In this document: positions 57,807 to 64,000 of the stretch, piece by piece
How the letters are laid out: each line of letters opens with the position of its first letter
Position numbering within the stretch: position 1 is the stretch's first letter
Origin: Gordius sp. MW1
Taxonomy: Eukaryota; Nematomorpha; Gordioida; Gordea; Gordiidae
Assembly: GCA_964036665.1 (NCBI GenBank)
Contig: OZ038532.1
Span: 8,246,001-8,310,000 of the forward strand
Direction: 5' to 3'
Length of the DNA stretch: 64,000 bases
Translations under genes and position numbers: made by a program
Notes under the pieces: generated by a model
Seen by the model: the letters and a program-made list of their open reading frames with translations, nothing else
Databases searched by the model: none
What the model was told of the DNA's origin: nothing

Positions 57807-58223
57807 CTAGATCGACTGCTCATCAATACCGTCTATCCGTCATTTTTGAATGTGCGCAAATAAGGAGGTTATATAGATTAAAGTAATTTTGGTTCAGAGT
57901 ATTTATAAAATTTAATGAAAAAACAATGAACTAGTTAAACTTTAAAAACATCATCTTAAAATTTATATCATTTACACAATTCATAAAAAGATGTAAATAT
58001 AGTGATGAGATGTTGTGATGTTAAAGCGATTTAGTGCCATGTGCAATTTATTACATAATCATTTATTAGCATTCTTTTTTTATTTAAATACTAATGAGGA
58101 AGGCTAATCCACTTTTTATGTTTAAACAATGGGAGACACTGCAGAAATATATGGGACATTGTCAAATTCAAAATGGTGATTTTACATATGAAATATTTGG
58201 ATAAGCAGTCTATGTAGTCTATG
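57807..58223. mobile_element. TIR element with AGACTGCTCAT ends, copy 2
   Basis: The left ctagatcgactgctcatcaa and the right ataagcagtctatgtagtc are inverted. The interior shares aaacaatgggagacactgca and attgtcaaattcaaaatggt with 21829-21976. Non-coding. Confidence 0.5.
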
Positions 58224-60383
58224 AATGCTACATCGGCTTTAGATGTTATTTTAGCCCGGCAGAATAAGCCAGGTGAATATTCATCGATTTACACAAAACC
58301 TTTCTAGCTGATATTTATAACCTTTACTAGGTTTGTAATTGTGTTTTAGGAGGTCTTTCATAGAAGACATTCTGACAATTAGTATACTTTCTAGAAATTA
58401 TGTGGTAATTATACTTAGGTTCTCTTTATAAAAATTATATTGAATAAAAATAAACTTCCGTTGGCTCCATCGTTTTTGATTCGAAAAACCCCAATTTAAA
58501 CACATTAGGTGATGCATGTGCTCCAATCATACTCTTTATCGCGTCACTTACTAAAATAATAATTATATCATCAATTGTCCACACGTTAAATTATTATTAT
58601 TATAAATTATAAGATATTATAATCATGGGCGTAGTCAGGGGGGGGTGACCCCCCCCCCGCTAAATGGCGAAAAAAAATTTGTTCAATGCAAAAAGCCTTA
58701 AAAATTAAAAAAAAATATATTTTGCCCCCCCCCCCCCTAATTGAACTTTTGAACGTTTCGCCCCCCCCCCCCTAATCCAAAACCTGGCTACGCTTATGAT
58801 AATAATACAAATTCTTTAGTATCTTAGCGTATATGATTAAGCTACTTTTTTAATAACATTTAAATGTATTATAACTAAAATAGTTATTGCAATTAATGTA
58901 ACTTCATTTTATGCTTGCAACATTATTTTGTAATTAATTGAACAAAGTTTAATATGATACAAATTAATATATAAATGGCCTTAATAAGTGTTTCAATTTA
59001 TGTTTAATGGAATAGCGGCTATCTTTGCATGTTACCAAAAAGTGATTTAATTGATTCATCAAATCCTCACAATTAACGTTACATTTAAGTTTGAACTACT
59101 TTACGCCTATATACTCTTCAAAATATAGCTGTTATATAACTTAATGTTATTAAATAATCCTCTTTAATTAATTTTAGTATTTTAGCTTTGCAAGGTATGT
59201 CCACAAATTTAACATCAAAGTATGGACATTCATAAATGCCACTTGACGGCCAAAACTGTAAAAATATAGCTTTTTGAGCAGTTTATGTGGACAACAAGCA
59301 CCACGTTATACAAGTATAATGTTATATTACATTGTAAACATTTTCATAAATTGAGCTTTACGATATTATAAACTTTATAGTTTTATTTATGGCTTATAGC
59401 AAGAAATCATAGTATTTATTATCATGTCTTTTTTTTAAATAAACTAACACATAGTATTATTTTAGCAAATTGCCTATACTTTTAAAAATTATGCGGTATT
59501 AGGCGCTTTAATATTTACAATGTGCAACAAATTATAAAAAACCCCGTTTCGACTTAATAGGCTTGTGTATATCATTGGTAGCCAGATTCTCTTTAAGTTG
59601 ATCTTTATGCTAGATCATAAATAATATTGATGCAAATTGCAGGAATTATAAACATTAATAAATACGTGATTCAATCCTTTTAAAAATTAAGCGAACTATC
59701 TTACCTGGCAAGAATAGATTCAATTAACATGACAAAATTTGACGTATAAAATGATAAATCGGTATAAAATGTATTCCATTATTTTTTAAAATGCAAAGGT
59801 TTTCAGAGTTCAATTCATGGTATCGCTTACCACAAAGGAGGACTGTCAGACGATATAACAATGTGATCCTTAAATTCATACGGTTAGTTGCTTCAAATGA
59901 GGGAAATATGCTGATTACGAATAAATTTTATACAAAGAAAAGTAAATTATATTTAAAGAATACGTGATATTATAAATAGGTAGGTAAAAGGGTTATTACA
60001 TGCGAAAGGTATTCCTTTATGCGTATGGTTAAACTAAAATTCGTTATTTAACTTTATTTTTATTTGATGTAAACTTATTTACTGAAATAGTCAGAGTAAA
60101 TAAAACAATTTCAGCTTAAAGTTCGTATATATTCATAATTTTGTATAGGGCGGCATAGTATTTACCAAAAATCCAAACATTTTTAAAGTAAAATGTACTT
60201 ACATTATGAAAAATAAATGTTTTTCTCGTAAAAGTTGTACTCGTTTAGTAGAGGTAGTTTTATAACCGGAAACGATGTGTTTATTAACAAAACACATTTC
60301 AAATAATGTAAAATTTTAGTATCAATTAAAGTTACACAACTTTAACATAAAAGTAAATTTAAGCCTTACATGAAATTGTAATG
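58224..60383. other. AT-rich spacer with one MITE
   Basis: Contains a CATGGGCGTAG-type MITE at about 58625-58800 (see 31181). Two short exon-like plus-strand blocks exist without partners: 58228-58315 (ATSALDVILARQNKPGEYSS) and 59800-59866 (GFQSSIHGIAYHKGGLSDDI). No gene can be built from them. Confidence 0.3.
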
Positions 60384-60385
60384 TA

Positions 60386-60712
60386 CAGTCAAAACCGTAA
60401 ATTGCAAAGCCTTAGGCCTGAAAAAAATTCGCGATTAACCGATATTTCGCGATTAAACGATGGAAATAAAAGTATATGTTCATTATATTATTCATTTCTT
60501 ACGCTTCGCTATAAAACGATATTTTAAATAATTATCTGGTTGATTTAAGGACTTGAAATTGTTTGTGAATATCCGATATTGTACTATTAAGCGATTTGTC
60601 AATAAACGATGTTTTTGTTAATAAATCGTTTAAAAAAAACCAAAATGGCGGTTAACTTCGCGTTTAAAAGATTTTCGCGATAATCCGATTTGCGATTAAG
60701 AAGTTTCGACTG
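60386..60712. mobile_element. Pogo/Tigger-like MITE, copy 2 (327 bp)
   Basis: Starts cagtcaaaaccgtaaattgc and ends, inverted, cagtcgaaacttcttaatcg, with TA on both sides (60384-60385 and 60713-60714). It is closely similar to 12402-12731 throughout and lies in the same orientation. Confidence 0.85.
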
Positions 60713-60902
60713 TATTAAGATTATAATTAGTTTTTATAAAGAGAATTACATATTTTGTGAAGGTTAGATAAATAAATTAAAAAGTTAAGAATCGTAAATA
60801 TTAGGAAATCATTCGGTTATGGCTAATGAATTATATCTACAGATGGTTATGCCGATTTTCTGTCGAATGAAAAGCGATTCGCGATTATCATGGGATAGTA
60901 AA

Positions 60903-63243
60903 TAGAGACCTGCAACGGGCCGGCCCGGGCCAGTCAAAATATTAAATTATAAGCCCGGGCCCGGCACGCTAATTTTATAAAAAGCCCGAGCCCTAAAATC
61001 TTTTATTTTTTTTTGTTCAATTTTTTTTATCGATATGGCAAACAATATGTTTGTGTTAAAAATGTTAATAAAAATAGTTTAAAAAGAAAAAATTGATAAT
61101 TCCCGGTCACTCGAATTCTTCTATCTTTTAAGAAACGACCTACTTGGAAAATTTTTTTTACAAGTGGCACTTCAGGATACATAAAACCATATAAGCCAAA
61201 TAATCTTTTAAAACCTTTATTTAATGTTATAATTGTCGTATTGGATATAATCCAAAGACTGAAATTTTATTACCTCCTAAACCTCCCAGAACTATTAGAA
61301 GAAAACGCTAAAAGTATGGGGGCACGGGACGTATAGGGAATTGGGCCTTGGAAGTATTTACTTATATGGAATTAGTCCTTGGGAATATCGAAGAAACTTG
61401 GGGCCATAAATTAGAATTCCGGAGGGTTTGGAACGAAAAGGGGTCATAGAAGCCAGAAAACCTTGAAGATGAAGATCTAGAACGATAAGGGAGGCCAAGC
61501 CAGGTTAACGGGGCCAAGAAATGAAAGGTATAAAAGGCCAAGGGGAAGAATGTAAAAACACACACACTCTCACTCTCGCGCACTTATTTACTCACTTTTT
61601 CCCAAAGGATGGTTACGCAATAAAGACATTATAAAATCCCCAAACCCCCATTTTTCCCTGTTTCCTACAGTTCGCCATTGTCGTATTGAATATAATCCAA
61701 AGACTGAAATTTTATTACCTCCTAAACCTCCCAGAACTATTAGAAGAAAACGCTAAAAGTATGAGGGCACGGGACGTATAGGGAATTGGGCCTTGGAAGT
61801 ATTTATTGGAACAGAGAGAGGCTCTTCTTATAAGGAATTAGTCCTTGGGAATATCGAAGAAACTTGGGGCCAGAGGGTTTGGAACGAAAAGGGGCCATAG
61901 AAGCCAGAAAACCATGAAGATGAAGATCTAGAACGATAAGGGAGGCCAAGCCAGGTTAACGGGGCCAAGAAATGAAAGGTATAAAAGGCCAAGGGGAAGA
62001 ATGTAAAAACACACACACTCTCACTCTCGCGCACTTATTTACTCACTTTTTCCCAAAGGATGGTTACGCAATAAAGACATTATAAAATCCCCAAACACCC
62101 ATTTTTCCCTGTTTCCTCCAGTTCGCCATAGTTCATATTTATATCCGTGGTGTTTGAATTAATAAAGGAATATATAAATTCGATTAAAAGACTAAATTCT
62201 TTATTCAACCCCAGTACGAAAACGGAAAAATAATGCTTTAATAAAACTACTTAGCTTCTTTGTTTTGCCACCATTTTAAATAATTAGGTTATTGACATAA
62301 AATGAGAAAATAGTGATAAAAGTAACTTTAATAAATAAATTTTAGAATTTGTTTTTAAATTTATTAATGATAATCAGTATATAAAGTTATTTGGCCGGGG
62401 TCAGATAAAGTAGAAGTTAACAACGGTCAGCATTAATTTGCAGGGAATTATTTAGCCAGTTTCGCATTCATCCGTTTATAAATTAACAACCTAGACAAAT
62501 TGCCAAAATAAATTCATTAATAAAGGTAATCAATCAGGCACAAAAACAAAAATGGAATTTGAGCTTAAACGAGGTCGAAAAAAGTAAAGCCAATTAGCGG
62601 TCAGCTAAATAAAAGTCTTTCACAGAAGAACCCGTATAAATTTCCACGGCAATTATTGAAAAATTACAAGTTATACAGGACAGGATGGACAGGACCGATA
62701 ACCAAAAGAGAGCCCATAAATTGCATAGCAATTAATAATAATAATTTTAAATAATATTAAATTAATTCACTCAATATTGCTAGAGGGTGTAAATGGGGAG
62801 GCAAATATAGGCAGCTGCCCCCTCCAAATGCAGAAATTCCTGAAAAAAAAATACATTTTTTGCCCTATTTAAACTGCCCCCCCCCACCAATTTACAATGG
62901 ACTCCGCCCATGGAATCACGTGTATAAATTATCTTTAACATTTATAATGCGGGTTGAGCTATTGATGAATTAATGAACTAGGATGGAAACAAAATTTAAC
63001 TTTCCTTGTTAATTTAATATCCATTAAATAATTACAAATTAGAACATTATAAAAGTACCTTTTTGTATACTAAATCTAATTAATTTTTTAACGGGCCTTA
63101 TAACTAGGCCCGGCCCGGGCCCGTTACGTTATATATTGGCCCGTCCAGGCCCGTTACTTTATTTTTAAGCAGAAGCCCGTCCAAGCCCAGCCCGCGGGTC
63201 GGGCTTTTAGGCCCGTCCACGGGCCGGGCCGTGCAGGTCTCTA
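60903..63243. mobile_element. 2.3-kb G/C-ended hAT element with TAGAGACCTGCA termini
   Basis: The ends are tagagacctgcaacgggccg and, inverted, tagagacctgcacggcccgg. The 8-bp flanks atagtaaa (60895-60902) and atagtaat (63244-63251) differ at one base. Subterminal repeats of ggcccg/cgggcc type cluster at both ends. The uninterrupted paralogue at 37440-37770 confirms the site. The interior has tandem LTR-like units (61234-62128) and a short CATGGGCGG-type repeat, with no transposase frame. Confidence 0.85.
61234..62128 (+). repeat. Two tandem LTR-like units (444 and 450 bp)
   Basis: Units 61234-61677 and 61679-62128 are near-identical. Each starts tgtcgtattg and ends cagttcgcca, with a TATA-like ggtataaaaggcc followed about 110 bp later by acgcaataaagacat (AATAAA). 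TG...CA ends with promoter and polyadenylation signals in that order suit an LTR. Direct head-to-tail joining with one extra T between them is unusual. The 68-73 codon minus-strand frames inside are repeats, not genes. Confidence 0.6.
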
Positions 63244-63404
63244 ATAGTAATGAGATTTGTTTCCCTTTTTAAAAGTTGTAAGGCTTGGGGGCCAAAGGTT
63301 GTTAGGGTAGTTGTCACAATGGGACAAAATATTATAGTAGTATTGTTAATTTCTAAGTATTTTGAAATTTTCAGCCTCGGCTCAAGACACGAGATATTTG
63401 TTGT

Positions 63405-64000
63405 GACACGTAATGTATTTTAATATGAATGCGTTAACAAATATCACTTTATAAATTTAACAATTATTAATATGAAAAAAAACAGTTTATACACAACTTG
63501 CATAAGCACTTAACTAATATGTAATAACAAATTAGTATTTTATAACAAAAAATATATCATTGGTTTTACATGTAATAAAGAGGTTAGATTTGGTTAAATT
63601 TTTTTGCCTCCGGGCCGGTCCGATGTTATAAATAAATTGCCCGTCCAAACCATTCAAATGTCCGCCCGTGTATACCCAAATTATTAGAGCTGCCCAAAAT
63701 GGTATTCTAAAATATTTTTAGCAATAAATAATTTAAATTTAATTCACGATCTTTGTGAATAAAAGTTACGATTTACCAATATATTGATCTAAAAATGACT
63801 AAGTAATACACGAAAACAAATTTATACATTATATCAGAAATCGCACTGAGCCCGAATCTTGTTATGGTGCCCGTCCGAAAATCTTAATTTACATACTCGT
63901 CCGTCCAATCCACCTTTGTCTCCAAAGTAGCTCACTAAAAATTTGCTATGGCCATTTGAATCGAAGTCATAAAGATAATTGGACAAAAATTTGTAAATCC
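63405..64000. other. No gene; G/C-ended relic
   Basis: AT-rich sequence with weak G/C patches (63610-63670 and 63850-63905: gcccgtcc motifs) that look like worn subterminal repeats of the 60903-type hAT family. No coding block. Confidence 0.3.

Noticed and set aside
61362..62034. Two 68-73 codon minus-strand frames with the same start
   Set aside because: They are the same position in the tandem LTR-like units and have no family match.

Overview
This window reads as a segment of an AT-rich animal (invertebrate) nuclear genome. There are no bacterial-style operons. Genes are split by introns, some only 33-38 bp long, and are separated by layers of decayed transposable elements. The species cannot be named from the sequence. 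Four cellular genes or gene pieces can be rebuilt from phase-consistent splice sites: a signal-peptide/cysteine-rich/single-transmembrane protein (minus, 2223-2759), LAMTOR1 of the Ragulator complex (plus, 15396-16818), an ataxin-7 family protein of the SAGA deubiquitinase module with its 5' end not found (minus, 26138-29782), and an unrecognised cysteine-rich protein (minus, about 40349-43669).

Layout. 1-3774: retroelement scrap, a 126-bp tandem duplication, the membrane-protein gene, then three small MITEs, two of them carrying 9-bp target duplications. 3782-8410: a 4.6-kb hAT-type foldback element built of G/C-rich minisatellite arms around a non-coding core. 8411-14700: an antisense RTE-type LINE relic, a pogo-like MITE, a tRNA-like SINE head and a dead hAT transposase. 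14880-18010: a LINE fragment, LAMTOR1 and a second, inverted dead hAT copy. 18510-24745: a 9-bp-TSD MITE, non-LTR fragments, a sense RTE relic, and a non-LTR C-terminal module split by a coding-free LTR element. 25736-29782: small hAT MITEs and the ataxin-7-like gene. 29783-37800: mostly AT-rich unique sequence plus a second coding-free LTR element. 37831-39848 and 44931-54330: two copies of one palindromic TA-target element, each split near its middle by a hAT-type insertion. The insertion in the second copy is an 8.5-kb relative of the 3782-8410 foldback. 40349-43669: the unknown gene. 54.7-64.0 kb: a tandem repeat, nested hAT elements, tandem LTR-like units and a second pogo-like MITE.

The strongest system-level observation is the family of very large hAT-type foldback elements. 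Two copies (4,629 and 8,510 bp) have perfect 8-bp target duplications, TAGTG ends shared with roughly 180-bp MITEs, and arms made of dozens of about 60-70 bp units that can each fold into a G/C hairpin. Several insertions are confirmed by paralogous empty sites elsewhere in the window. All calls come from reading the sequence alone; no database or software search was run.
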